Assembly (NCBI RefSeq): GCF_000975055.1
Contig: NZ_BBRB01000007.1
Location: 1-64,000 of the forward strand
DNA from: Demequina sediminicola
GTDB lineage: Bacteria; Actinomycetota; Actinomycetes; Actinomycetales; Demequinaceae
Length of the DNA stretch: 64,000 bases
Reading direction: 5' to 3'
The notes under the pieces were generated by a model. The model ran no database searches. It was not told the DNA's origin and saw only the letters and a program-made list of their open reading frames with translations. Positions 16,386 to 25,979 of this stretch are shown in pieces. The position numbers were made by a program, and so were the translations under genes. Every line of letters starts with the position of its first letter. Position 1 is the first letter of the stretch.

Positions 16386-19378
16386 AGGTGCTGAGCCTCA
16401 CCATCGAGGGCTTTGGACCATACCTCGCGCGCCAGAGCATCGACTTCACGCAGTTCGACGACGACATCTTTGTCATCACCGGCAAGACCGGCGCGGGCAA
16501 GTCCACGATTCTCGATGCCATCGTTTTCGCGCTGTACGACAAAGTGCCCCGGTACGACGGCACCGACAAATCAGTGCGCAGTCACTTCTGCACCCCCACC
16601 GATCCCACCGAAGTCACGCTGGTGTTCGAGGCCGGCGGTCAGCGCTACAAGGTCACCCGCTCCCCCGAGTTCATGCGACCTAAGCAACGCGGCGATGGCC
16701 TCACCAAACAAGCAGCGACGGCCCAACTGTGGGCCGAACGGGATGGCGAGTGGGATGCGATGGCAGTGCGTCCCGTCGAGGTCGGCCAGGCAATTGCCGA
16801 AATCATGCGCCTCAGCGCCGAGCAGTTCCTCCAAGTGGTGCTGCTGGCCCAAGGACGGTTCCAAGAGTTCCTGCAAGCCGACACCAAGGAACGCCTCGCG
16901 GTGCTCCGGAGCCTATTTGGCACAAGCCGGTTCCGCGCTATCGAAGAGCACCTACGCAATGTGGCACGCGAGCGGGGACGTGCCGTGGAAACGGCCGATG
17001 CTTCTCTGACGGATCTGGTGGCACGCGCCGCAGACCTGGTCGGCTCTGAGGCCCCGGAGCCGGCACAGATTACTCAGTGGTGGATCGACGCCTCGGAGCA
17101 GGTTCAGCAGGAAGCCGCGACTGCCGCGACAAGGCGCGGAGACACGGTGAAGCGAGTTGATGCTGCGGCCAAGGTGCACTCCACCGCGCAAGCGATTGAA
17201 GAGAAGCGTGCGCGCCTGCACCGGGCACGGACCACCCTTGAAGAGTTAGAGGCCTCAGCGGAGTCACATGCCGCTGAGGTGGAGCGCCTCAAGCTGGCGC
17301 GTGCTGCCGCTCCCCTGGTAGGCGCGGTGCGCTCGGCGCGGGAGGCTGGAGAGGCGCTCGAGACATCTCGGTCGCGCCATCAGTTGGCGTGCGAGTCCGC
17401 GCAGGCCGACGATGCACTGGTGCTTGCGTGGCCAGCGGACGATTCGCACGAGGACCATCTGCAGGACGCTGCTGAGGACGCTTTGCGGTCGAGTGTTGAG
17501 GACGTTGCGAGCCGCATCGGCGCTCTCGCAGCTGCGCTTGAGGCAGAGTCGGCGCTGCCCGGACTGCGGAAGGCAGTGGTCGATGCCGAGACTGCGCTGG
17601 CATCGGCACGTGACCACCACGCCGAGCTGCTCACCCAACGAAAGGAACTTCCCCCACGGATCGACGACGTACGTGAGCGTCAGGTCAAGGCCACCGCAGC
17701 ATCGGCCCGGCTCGACGACGCTGCGGACGCTCTGAAACGTGCGGAGGACGTACTCGACGCTTATGCGAAGGCCTCGGAACTCGAGGCACAGTTGGCGAAG
17801 GCACGCGGGGTCGAGGGCGAAGCATCCACGGTGCATGTGCGCGCCGCCGAGCAGTACAACGCGCTGCTGCACCGGCGCTTGCGTTCTCAGGCCGCACATC
17901 TAGCGCAGGCGCTCATTCCCGGTGAGCCATGCCAAGTGTGCGGATCCACGGAGCACCCGGAGCCGGCTCGCCCCTCGTCGGATCACGTCACCGACGACGA
18001 GGTGGAGTCCGCGCGAGAGGCCATGGAGTCAGCGCATGTGGCTCTGTCCACCGCGACGGAGGCCGCCCAGCGCGTCGATCGCGACCTTGCGGCGGCGCTC
18101 GCTGCGACCGGTGAGGGCGACGAGGAAGAAGCCCACGCGGCACTCGTCGTGGCACGGGAGGCACATGAGCGAGCCACCGATGCTGTGGCCGAGCGAGACC
18201 GGCTAGCGGAAGAGATCGCGTCGCTCACGCAGCAACTGGAGGGTCTGGACGCTGAGATTGAGACGGCCGTGGAGTCAGTCAACCGGGCACAGTCAGCGCT
18301 GGCGTCGGCAACCAAGGACGTGGTCGACGCCGAAGTGCTCACGGCAGCGGTACCCGAGGGCTACGACTCAGTACGCGAGTACGTGGATGCGCTGGAGCGC
18401 TCACGCACTCTAGTTCAGCGCGTCGCTACTGCCGCTGGCGATGTGGATGAGGCGCGCAGGGCCGCCGACCAGCGAGACACGGAATTGTCTGAGGCCCTTG
18501 GCGCGAGTGCGTTTGAATCAACTGAAGCGGCGTCGGAGGCAGCTCTGGACACCTCCGAGCTGGAGTTGCTCGCGACCGCCGTTGATGATCACCGCAGCAG
18601 CCTTAGTGGGGCGCAGGCAGTAGTCGAGGAACTCGCAGGCGAAGAACTGCCCGGAGAGGTTGCCGATCTCGCAGCACTGGCGGCGGCGTCAGAGGAGGCG
18701 GCTCGCGAGCGTGATGAGGCGGTCGCCGCGGAAGCGTCGGCTGGCGCAAAGGTCACCCAGTTGGCCTCCATGCGTGCTGAATACGAGGACAAGGCGGCCG
18801 CCACGCAGGACGCCCGTGACAAGCGAGACGTGGCGCTCACGCTTGCGGACTCGCTGGCGGGCGACCCTCCCAACGAGCGGCGCATGCGTCTGGAGTCATT
18901 TGTGTTGGCGTCCAAGTTGGAACGCATCGTAAGCGCCGCCAACCAGCGACTACAGATCATGTCCGGCGGCCAGTACCGCCTCGAACACGACGACGACCGT
19001 CAGTACCGCAACGCCCAGACGGGACTAGGACTACGCATCGCCGACTCCCATACAGGGCGTTCGCGCTCGACACGTTCACTCTCCGGTGGCGAGACGTTCC
19101 TGGCGTCACTGTCACTGGCCCTCGGATTGGCGGAGACCGTGTCCGCTGAGGCCGGAGGCGTGCGGCTCGACACGCTGTTCATCGACGAAGGCTTCGGTTC
19201 ACTCGACGGCGACACGCTCGAGGTCGCAATGTCCACGCTCGACGAACTGCGCGCCGGTGGCCGGACCATCGGGCTGATCTCTCACGTCGAGGCGATGAAG
19301 GAACAGATTCCCGCCAAACTCGATGTGGTCAAGGCCTCCGATGGCTCGAGCCGAGTGGCGGTGTCTGCGAGCGTCTAG
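16382..19378 (+). CDS. sbcC: Exonuclease SbcC (Rad50-like SMC ATPase)
   Basis: The ATPase partner of SbcD is 998 aa long. It has Walker A 'GKTGAGKSTI' (about residue 33), two long Ala/Glu-rich coiled coils, a zinc-hook 'CQVCG' near residue 516, the ABC signature 'LSGGETF' near 900 and Walker B 'LFIDEGFGSLD' near 932. All expected residues are intact. The last codons read into the convergent minus-strand gene: the two stops share the palindrome CTAG at 19375-19378. Confidence 0.96.
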   Translation: MKVLSLTIEGFGPYLARQSIDFTQFDDDIFVITGKTGAGKSTILDAIVFALYDKVPRYDGTDKSVRSHFCTPTDPTEVTLVFEAGGQRYKVTRSPEFMRPKQRGDGLTKQAATAQLWAERDGEWDAMAVRPVEVGQAIAEIMRLSAEQFLQVVLLAQGRFQEFLQADTKERLAVLRSLFGTSRFRAIEEHLRNVARERGRAVETADASLTDLVARAADLVGSEAPEPAQITQWWIDASEQVQQEAATAATRRGDTVKRVDAAAKVHSTAQAIEEKRARLHRARTTLEELEASAESHAAEVERLKLARAAAPLVGAVRSAREAGEALETSRSRHQLACESAQADDALVLAWPADDSHEDHLQDAAEDALRSSVEDVASRIGALAAALEAESALPGLRKAVVDAETALASARDHHAELLTQRKELPPRIDDVRERQVKATAASARLDDAADALKRAEDVLDAYAKASELEAQLAKARGVEGEASTVHVRAAEQYNALLHRRLRSQAAHLAQALIPGEPCQVCGSTEHPEPARPSSDHVTDDEVESAREAMESAHVALSTATEAAQRVDRDLAAALAATGEGDEEEAHAALVVAREAHERATDAVAERDRLAEEIASLTQQLEGLDAEIETAVESVNRAQSALASATKDVVDAEVLTAAVPEGYDSVREYVDALERSRTLVQRVATAAGDVDEARRAADQRDTELSEALGASAFESTEAASEAALDTSELELLATAVDDHRSSLSGAQAVVEELAGEELPGEVADLAALAAASEEAARERDEAVAAEASAGAKVTQLASMRAEYEDKAAATQDARDKRDVALTLADSLAGDPPNERRMRLESFVLASKLERIVSAANQRLQIMSGGQYRLEHDDDRQYRNAQTGLGLRIADSHTGRSRSTRSLSGGETFLASLSLALGLAETVSAEAGGVRLDTLFIDEGFGSLDGDTLEVAMSTLDELRAGGRTIGLISHVEAMKEQIPAKLDVVKASDGSSRVAVSASV

Positions 19379-19839
19379 CCCTCGAGGAACGGCCCACCGT
19401 TGTGGCTTGGCCCATCGGGGTTCGAGAACTCGACTCGGCAGATAGCGCGGATGGCGCTCACGAGCCATTCCGCGATCATCTCGTCGTACTCGCCTTGCAC
19501 ACCGCTGAACGCCACGACAACGCCCTCGCGCACGATGGCCCCAGGCCACTTGATGTCCCCTGCCCGATACAGGTGCGGCGAGTGGTCGCGCAGGCGCGAC
19601 GTGTCCATCCCCGTCCGCGCTGCCACCGCAGCCTTCGCGGTTGCCCACTCCACGAACGACGCAGGATCGTCTCCCAGGTGAGCGGTGAAGATCGGCTCCG
19701 CTGAAGCATCGGCCGGATCCAAGACCACCACGCCGCCCTTGAACCCATCCAGGATGTCGCGCTCGTAGCCGCGCTTGATGGCAGGCGTAATGACGTCCCA
19801 CGCTTGTGCGCAGATCTCTGTGGTGATTCCAGTGAACAT
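19375..19839 (-). CDS. GlcG/HbpS-like small protein (tentative)
   Basis: The 154-aa protein has the alternating pattern 'AIKRGYERDILDGFKGGVVVLDP...AWATAKAAVAARTG'-like helices and a 'YRAGDIKWPGAIVREGVVVAFSGVQG' segment (shown here in part), which resembles the GlcG/HbpS (DUF336) fold. That family binds heme or small cofactors; the assignment here is weak. The ATG at 19839 has a GAAGGG site; a longer open frame reaches 19899. It follows the MFS gene on the same strand and probably shares its transcript. Confidence 0.55.
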   Translation of the reverse strand: MFTGITTEICAQAWDVITPAIKRGYERDILDGFKGGVVVLDPADASAEPIFTAHLGDDPASFVEWATAKAAVAARTGMDTSRLRDHSPHLYRAGDIKWPGAIVREGVVVAFSGVQGEYDEMIAEWLVSAIRAICRVEFSNPDGPSHNGGPFLEG

Positions 19840-19901
19840 TGGTGGCCCTTCGTTGGGAATGTGCTTCCAGTGTGACGTACGGGACGGTGCGCCGAGCATC
19901 G

Positions 19902-21203
19902 TCAGACGCGGCCGGCCTCGGGCAAGCTACGGCCAACGATGGCGCCTGCCACACCCAATGCGGCGAGCAGTAGGAGCGCGTACGCACTTCCCAGTGCCGC
20001 GAGCGCCGCGGTAATGGCACCGGCAGCCAGGAGCAGCACGCCCATGAGGGTGTTGGCGACGGCGACGTACTGTGTGCGCTGGTCGCCCTCTGCGATGTCG
20101 ACCACGTAGGTCTTGCGTGCGAGGCGGGCGCCCACGTGCACGAGGGCAAGCAGCAGGTATGTGGCAGGTGCGAGCCAGAATGCCTCGCTGGTGGCAGGCA
20201 GCGCAACGAACCCGAGGAACGCGACGATGATGGCTGAGCTCGCCAGCGATGCACCGATCATGAGACGCCGCGAGGACACGTCCGCGAGGCGCCCAAACAG
20301 CGGTCCACCGATGATGCCCGCCACTCCTTGAGCCATGATGAACAGCCCCAGTGACCCCAGCCCGGATGCTCCTTGAGCGATGCCCACGCCCACCACGAAG
20401 GGCGGGCTCAGGGCGGTGACCAGAAGCAATGCTCGTGCGATGACGAACTTGCGGAACACGGCATCGGCTTTCCACAGTTCCCATGCCTGCGTAGCCCAGC
20501 TGGGGCCGTCCTCGGCTTCTGGCTCCACGTCTTCCGCGGGTTCGCGAACCGTTGCGTAGATGGCGGCGGCCACTCCCCACGCGATGGCTGCGCCTCCGAG
20601 CAGCGCAGCCAGGACGCCCACGCCGAGGTTGTCCCCTCCCCACACGCGCAGCGCCAGGCCGAGCGTGAGCGCCACAACGGCCGATGCCACGGTCGAGACA
20701 CCTTTGATCTGCCCGCGCACGCCCTTGGGGACGGTGCGGCCAAGCACGTCTTTACTCGCGATCGAGGACAGCGACCTGGCTAGGGCAAATACGGCGAGGG
20801 CAGCGAGGACACCGATGCCGGCCACGACTCCCTCAGCGGTGGCGGCGACGAGCGCCATGGCGGCCGCTGCGAGTCCCTGGCCTGTGGCGCCTGCGACCCA
20901 GACCCACTTGCGGATGCGTTGGCGTCGCACACGGGGCGCCCAGGCGGCCTGCGGAAGCATTGAGCCGGCTTCGCGGATGGGCACCACGAACGCAACGAAC
21001 GCGCCGGGTGCGCCTAGGGCGTTGAGCAGCCAGGGCAGGACGGTCTTGGCGTTGACGACCTGATCGCCAGTGGACTGCAGCGCCTGCGCCGCCATCTGCC
21101 GGACCGCGTTGCCAGCGACGTAGGGTCGGGCTTCTTTGCTCAGGCTGTCGAGGTCGGCGTCATCTTCATGGATGAGCTTGGAGAAGATGCGTTGGGAGGG
21201 CAC
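19902..21203 (-). CDS. Major facilitator superfamily transporter
   Basis: The 433-aa protein has about 12 hydrophobic segments, with a charged N-terminus and a cytoplasmic loop rich in Glu around residues 218-235 that separates the two six-helix halves. MFS-like motifs include 'GRLADVSSRRLMIGA' after the seventh or eighth helix. The start is a GTG at 21203. The substrate cannot be inferred. It is divergent from the PIG-L gene, 95 bp away. Confidence 0.8.
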   Translation of the reverse strand: MPSQRIFSKLIHEDDADLDSLSKEARPYVAGNAVRQMAAQALQSTGDQVVNAKTVLPWLLNALGAPGAFVAFVVPIREAGSMLPQAAWAPRVRRQRIRKWVWVAGATGQGLAAAAMALVAATAEGVVAGIGVLAALAVFALARSLSSIASKDVLGRTVPKGVRGQIKGVSTVASAVVALTLGLALRVWGGDNLGVGVLAALLGGAAIAWGVAAAIYATVREPAEDVEPEAEDGPSWATQAWELWKADAVFRKFVIARALLLVTALSPPFVVGVGIAQGASGLGSLGLFIMAQGVAGIIGGPLFGRLADVSSRRLMIGASLASSAIIVAFLGFVALPATSEAFWLAPATYLLLALVHVGARLARKTYVVDIAEGDQRTQYVAVANTLMGVLLLAAGAITAALAALGSAYALLLLAALGVAGAIVGRSLPEAGRV

Positions 21204-21298
21204 GGAGATATTTTCGCAGGCTCAGCCGCGGGTGGCCGGCAGGCGGCCGTGACGCCAGTACGATCAACTCTCGTCACGGTCTGCCTAAGGGAGTCAGA

Positions 21299-22120
21299 AT
21301 GCGTAAGCGCTGGATCGCGCTCATCGTCGTCGGAGCTGTGCTCGTCGCGGCACTCGCTACCGCGTACTTGTGGGGCCGTAGCTTGTTCCAGATGCCCACG
21401 GCGCAGAAGGTCGACTCGGTGATCGGCGAGATTGGCGGCGAGCGCGTGCTGGGCGTCTTCTCCCATCCCGATGACGAGCAGACGGTCAACGGCCTGTTCT
21501 GGCGCGCACACGACCAAGATGACGCTTACACCGCGATGGTGACCATTACCCCGGGTGAGGCCGGTACGCAGGTGCCGGTCGTGGCGCGGCAAGAGGACCT
21601 CGGCGTGGTCCGCACCGCAGAGGCCCTCAAGAACAGCTTTCACCTGGGCGTCGACGAGCACGGGGTGTGGGACCACCCCGACGGTGGCGTGCCCGAGGCG
21701 GACGAGGCCGAACTCGTCGACCGCCTCGCCGCGACCATCACGCGCATCGAGCCCGACGTGATTGTGGGCTTCTGGCCGGCCAGCGGCGCCACCGGTCACG
21801 CCGACCACATGGAGACCGGGCACATCACCGAGCTAGCGATTGCCAAGGTCGCGCAGGAGAGCGCCGACCGCGGCACCTCCTATGCAGGCCCTGACCAGCT
21901 CGTCTATACGATCAGCCCCACCAAGGCTCTTGAAATGTTCGGCGGAGAGACCGGCGCATTCGTGGCCGACAACCAGCCCGACCCCCACTACGCCATGCCC
22001 GCCGAGGTGGGCCTCAAGAAGGACGGCTGGGAAATCCACGCCTCCCAAGAGGACTACCTCCAGGCCAGCTACGGCCTACCGGGGTGGCTCGTCTATGCAT
22101 TGTGGGACCAGGAGTTCTAA
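21299..22120 (+). CDS. PIG-L family deacetylase, membrane anchored
   Basis: This 273-aa zinc-dependent N-acetylglucosaminyl-type deacetylase has an N-terminal membrane helix (about residues 5-26), so it is probably anchored outside. Zinc-binding motifs are 'FSHPDDE' and 'TGHADHMETG'. The AAGGGAG ribosome site 5 nt upstream fixes the ATG. PIG-L enzymes act on GlcNAc-linked compounds; mycothiol synthesis (MshB) and glycan trimming are known roles, but the anchor argues against MshB. Confidence 0.85.
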   Translation: MRKRWIALIVVGAVLVAALATAYLWGRSLFQMPTAQKVDSVIGEIGGERVLGVFSHPDDEQTVNGLFWRAHDQDDAYTAMVTITPGEAGTQVPVVARQEDLGVVRTAEALKNSFHLGVDEHGVWDHPDGGVPEADEAELVDRLAATITRIEPDVIVGFWPASGATGHADHMETGHITELAIAKVAQESADRGTSYAGPDQLVYTISPTKALEMFGGETGAFVADNQPDPHYAMPAEVGLKKDGWEIHASQEDYLQASYGLPGWLVYALWDQEF

Positions 22121-22634
22121 TACGTTCGCGACCTCGCCGAGGACCCGGTTTCGGTTCCGTAGTAGGGCCGATGCTCGGGTTGGGTTGGGAACACTCGGGA
22201 ACTCGCTGTGCTCTCACCGCGGTCTAGCGAGCACATCACGCCAATCTGCTGGCTCCACTTGCATTGGCGAGTTGATCCGCTGCACCTCCCTAGCAGGCGC
22301 CACCAATCGATCGCACCCGGTGTCAGTTGCGGCAGGCACACCCGTGGCAATGATGTCGCGATGCTTCAGATGCCGATCCAGGCACCACCACTGACGGCAC
22401 TGCAGCTACAAACAACGCACACTCGCGGGGTTAAATCGAAGCGCGGAGCTGCGAAGTCCCCAGTCTGTCCCCACGGAGAGTGTGATACTGCGCGACGTGT
22501 GACATGCACGGGTGAGCTGGTTCAGGTCGCGTGAACTTTGCCACATCTCGAGCCCAAGTTTGAACGGTGTCGGACCGATTCGGTAGCGTGTTCTGCCAGT
22601 GGCGCATCGGTGCGTCAGAGTCTGAGGGGACCCC
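22121..22634. other. Gene-poor left border of the defence island
   Basis: No convincing gene, tRNA or terminal repeat is visible in these 514 bp. Short open frames here have no ribosome sites or recognisable protein sequence. It separates ordinary chromosomal genes from the helicase-methylase operon and carries the candidate promoter at 22560-22589. I saw no direct repeat that also occurs at the right edge of the island. Confidence 0.6.
22560..22589 (+). promoter_or_regulatory. Candidate housekeeping promoter of the defence operon
   Basis: TTGAAC (22560-22565), an 18-nt spacer and TAGCGT (22584-22589) form a plausible -35/-10 pair. The GAGGGG ribosome site (22624-22629) and the GTG start at 22635 follow at reasonable distances. 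This is the only clear promoter candidate before the nine-gene operon. Confidence 0.45.
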
Positions 22635-25600
22635 GTGGCTACCTTGCCAGAGTTTGCATATACGCCAGCCATAGGCCTGGCGGCTGAGAATCTCGAGAAC
22701 CATCGCGATGCGCGCTTGTTGGTACTCGATACTGGCATGCCGGATGTCGTCGGCCTCGTTCGAGAAGCACGGTATCTGCCAGGCGAGGACACGCAGATCC
22801 CCGCTGGTATCTACCACTTCGGCGGCCTCGAACAACCGCTCGTTGCGTGGGTGCCGTTCGGAAGCACTCGCACCGACTCAGAACGCCACGGGCTCAACAC
22901 CTTGCCGGAAGACCACGCATTGGCGAATGCATGGCGCTGGTGTGAGCACTGGTGGGAGACCGCAACCGAAGTACAAGCTCCGGCCTACGCGGTTCGTCAA
23001 CCCGTCCAAGTCCGGTCCTCGGGCCACGAAGTGTCGCCGAGCCAACGCCGTTTTAGTAACGGAAACTGGCATTACAAGATTACTGTTGACGGCCGCACCC
23101 AGATGGCCCCCGAGTCCAGTCTGGAGCTACCCGTCATCAATGACGACCCTGTCGACTGGGTGACGCACTCGCCTGCGCCGGTCGAGAGGTTTGCCGCGAC
23201 GCTTACGCGGGCCAAACTTACAGGCCGCCTCGCGGACACCCTCTTCTCTTTCCGGGCGACGCGCACCATCTTCCGTCCCTACCAATTCAAGCCAGTGATG
23301 AAGCTCCTTGAAACGGGCAAAGACCGAATTCTCATCGCGGACGAGGTGGGCCTCGGAAAGACCATCGAAGCGGGCCTGGTGTGGACAGAACTGGAAGCCC
23401 GAGGTCAGGCGGACAAAGTGCTGATCGTTTGTCCCTCGGCGCTTGTGAGTAAATGGGAACGCGAGATGGACCAGAGGTTCGCGTTTCAACTCGAGGAACT
23501 CGACAATCGCGGACTCGACAAGCTCCTTGAGCGCTTCAAGGAGAACCGCCTTCCCTCACGATTTACGTATATCACCAGCATCGAGCGGCTCAGGAGCTGG
23601 GGTGGGCTCGAGTATCTCTACGACGACCCACTCGACCTCGACCTTGTCGTGGTCGACGAGGCGCATCAAATGCGCAACACCGGCACCAAATCCAATGACC
23701 TCGGCACGCACCTTGAGGCGTGGAGCGACGCACTAGTCTTCCTGACCGCAACGCCCATCAACCTTCGTGAGCGCGATCTCTTCAACCTCCTCGAACTCCT
23801 GGTCCCCGAGGACATGGGCGACTATGAGGACCTTCTAGAGAGGCTCGAACCGAACCGCGCACTCAACCGAGTCGGACGCATGCTTTCCGACCCTCACGCC
23901 ACGGGGCGAGCGCGACTGAGCGCGTTGGATGATCTTCCTTCTTCTCGATATGGCACCTATGTGCGGCGCCGGCCCGACTTCGCGAGACTCCGAGACCTCG
24001 TCGCTAAAGACTCGCTCGACGCTCCCGCAGTCGTCGAGGCACGGCGCATCATCGCTGGGCTCAACACACTCTCCACGGCAATCACCCGCACCAAGAAGTC
24101 AGAAGTCGATGAAGACAAGCCGGTCCGGGAGGCGCTATGGAGCGAAGTCGAGTGGACCCGTGAGGAGAAGCGCTTCTACGACGAGTTCGTCAACTGGTGT
24201 ACGGACCGCGCAAACGAAGCCAACCTTCCCGTCCACTTCGCAATGCAAATGCCGCTGCGCCTCGCGAGCGCATGCCTGCCCATGGCACGGCGCGCTGTTC
24301 TCGAGTGGTCGCCTTCCCTGTTCGAGACTGACGAGGCAGAGGGCGCAACAGTCACTCCATTCTCCGCGTCGCAACTGATCGCACCGCATGGCGACCTGGT
24401 ATCGGCAGCAAATGCGCTTGATGTGGGAGTGGACTCCAAGTTCGACGCCCTCTATCCCCTGCTTCAGAAACTCGTCAGAGAACGCAGGCAGGTCTTGCTG
24501 TTCACGTTCTCCCGCCCCACGCTCTCGTATCTCAAGGCGCGTCTGGGATCGCACTTCCGAGTCGCGGTACTCCACGGCGGCGTCAACCGAGACGATCGAC
24601 GTGTGGTGATGGATGACTTCCGCGCTGGGAAGTACGACATAGTTCTCGCCAACAGAGTGGCAAGCGAAGGACTGGACTTCGAGTTCTGCTCAGCGGTAAT
24701 CAACTACGACCTCCCATGGAACCCCATGGAGATCGAACAGCGCATCGGACGCATCGATCGCATCGGTCAAAGCGAGCGCAAGATCCTGGTGGCCAGCTTC
24801 CGCAACGACGCCACGATCGATGAGCGGATCGTCGCACGCGTTCTCGATCGGATCCAGATTTTTGAGGACTCCATTGGTGCGCTCGAACCAATCGTCAACC
24901 AGCAAATGACAGTGCTCACCAAAGCCTTCGACTTCTCGCTTACCGACTCAGAACGGCAACAGAAGGTCGACCAGTTCCTCGCTGCCGTCGAGGAGAATCG
25001 CGCGGGCCTGGCTGACGTCGCTGACGCCTCGGCCGGTCTCGTCGTGGGAGATGATGTCGATGTCAGCGGCCTCGAAGACGACCTCACCCGGTCCGGTAAG
25101 TACATCGGGCAGATCGAGCTCGCGCACCTGATCGCGGATTGGGCCGCAACAGACGGAGCGCCCCAAGTCAAGATCTCGAGCGACCAAACCGTCGTATCTG
25201 TCATCGGAAATCCCGAAATGGCACGGCGAGTCGAGGGACTCGCAAACACTCACCGCCGAACTCGCGCCGAAATCGACCGCTACGCAAGCGCGTTGCGGAA
25301 TGGTCTCGAGATGCACTTTGCCCTCGACCAAGAACTCGCGCGATCGGGCAAGTACGACCTACTCACGGCGACAAATCCGCTCGTCGTCGCGGCTGCCAAG
25401 GTCCCCGGACACCGAGAAATCCGCTTCACGCATGCCCGTGCGCCCCGGCACGACAGCGCAGTGCCTGTCGGAACCTACCTTGTCGCGTTGGCGAGAGCGA
25501 CTACCCTGCCGCGCAACGAGTCAGAGCTGTGGGGCACAGCAGTGACGATGAGAGGCCAAGTTGACGACGGCCCGGTGTCCTCCGCGCTGCTTTCCGCACT

Positions 25601-25979
25601 CGCGCGGGGCACATTGACAACCCCCCACACAGATATCGAGGCGGGCCCGCTCCAGCTGCTCGTGGAACGCGCGATGGATCACCTAAACAGCCGGCACCAA
25701 CGCGAAATCCAGCGTCTCCAGAGCGACCTCGGAGCGATGAAGGAACTGCGGCTCGAGACCTTGCGAGAGCAGCACTCTCGCCGACTCGAGACGATGGAGA
25801 GGCGCCTAGAAACCACGCGCGAACGCGGTGTGGACGATCACAGGCTTCGCGGCTTCGAGGGCATGCGCCGTAAAGCGATCAGCAAGCACGAGGAACTGAT
25901 ACTCAAGGTCGCGAATGAGGCCGCACCCGACATCACGCTCGAGCCGGTCGCGGTATGCCTGCTGGAGGTGACTGAGTAA
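22635..25979 (+). CDS. SNF2/RapA-like DNA translocase (operon gene 1)
   Basis: The 1,114-aa helicase has Walker A 'ADEVGLGKTIEAG' (about residue 235), the DEAH box 'VVDEAHQM' (about 340), 'TATPIN' (about 368) and a second RecA-like lobe with 'LLFTFSRPTLSYL' (about 620) and 'QRIGRIDRIGQ' (about 702-712). The N-terminal 200 residues and a helical charged C-terminal tail are specific to this subfamily. The GTG start has a GAGGGG site 5 nt upstream. SNF2-type motors of this kind pump DNA in defence systems such as DISARM (DrmD) and some restriction systems. The next gene begins directly after its stop. It opens the operon and its exact role is inference. Confidence 0.88.
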   Translation: MATLPEFAYTPAIGLAAENLENHRDARLLVLDTGMPDVVGLVREARYLPGEDTQIPAGIYHFGGLEQPLVAWVPFGSTRTDSERHGLNTLPEDHALANAWRWCEHWWETATEVQAPAYAVRQPVQVRSSGHEVSPSQRRFSNGNWHYKITVDGRTQMAPESSLELPVINDDPVDWVTHSPAPVERFAATLTRAKLTGRLADTLFSFRATRTIFRPYQFKPVMKLLETGKDRILIADEVGLGKTIEAGLVWTELEARGQADKVLIVCPSALVSKWEREMDQRFAFQLEELDNRGLDKLLERFKENRLPSRFTYITSIERLRSWGGLEYLYDDPLDLDLVVVDEAHQMRNTGTKSNDLGTHLEAWSDALVFLTATPINLRERDLFNLLELLVPEDMGDYEDLLERLEPNRALNRVGRMLSDPHATGRARLSALDDLPSSRYGTYVRRRPDFARLRDLVAKDSLDAPAVVEARRIIAGLNTLSTAITRTKKSEVDEDKPVREALWSEVEWTREEKRFYDEFVNWCTDRANEANLPVHFAMQMPLRLASACLPMARRAVLEWSPSLFETDEAEGATVTPFSASQLIAPHGDLVSAANALDVGVDSKFDALYPLLQKLVRERRQVLLFTFSRPTLSYLKARLGSHFRVAVLHGGVNRDDRRVVMDDFRAGKYDIVLANRVASEGLDFEFCSAVINYDLPWNPMEIEQRIGRIDRIGQSERKILVASFRNDATIDERIVARVLDRIQIFEDSIGALEPIVNQQMTVLTKAFDFSLTDSERQQKVDQFLAAVEENRAGLADVADASAGLVVGDDVDVSGLEDDLTRSGKYIGQIELAHLIADWAATDGAPQVKISSDQTVVSVIGNPEMARRVEGLANTHRRTRAEIDRYASALRNGLEMHFALDQELARSGKYDLLTATNPLVVAAAKVPGHREIRFTHARAPRHDSAVPVGTYLVALARATTLPRNESELWGTAVTMRGQVDDGPVSSALLSALARGTLTTPHTDIEAGPLQLLVERAMDHLNSRHQREIQRLQSDLGAMKELRLETLREQHSRRLETMERRLETTRERGVDDHRLRGFEGMRRKAISKHEELILKVANEAAPDITLEPVAVCLLEVTE

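Noticed and set aside
16571..19269. Several antisense open frames in sbcC
   Set aside because: They are Arg/Ser-rich shadows of the coiled-coil codons and lack ribosome sites or domain matches.
22121..22634. tRNA gene or attachment site at the left border of the island
   Set aside because: No cloverleaf with a GTTCRA T-loop could be folded and no direct repeat was found at the right border.
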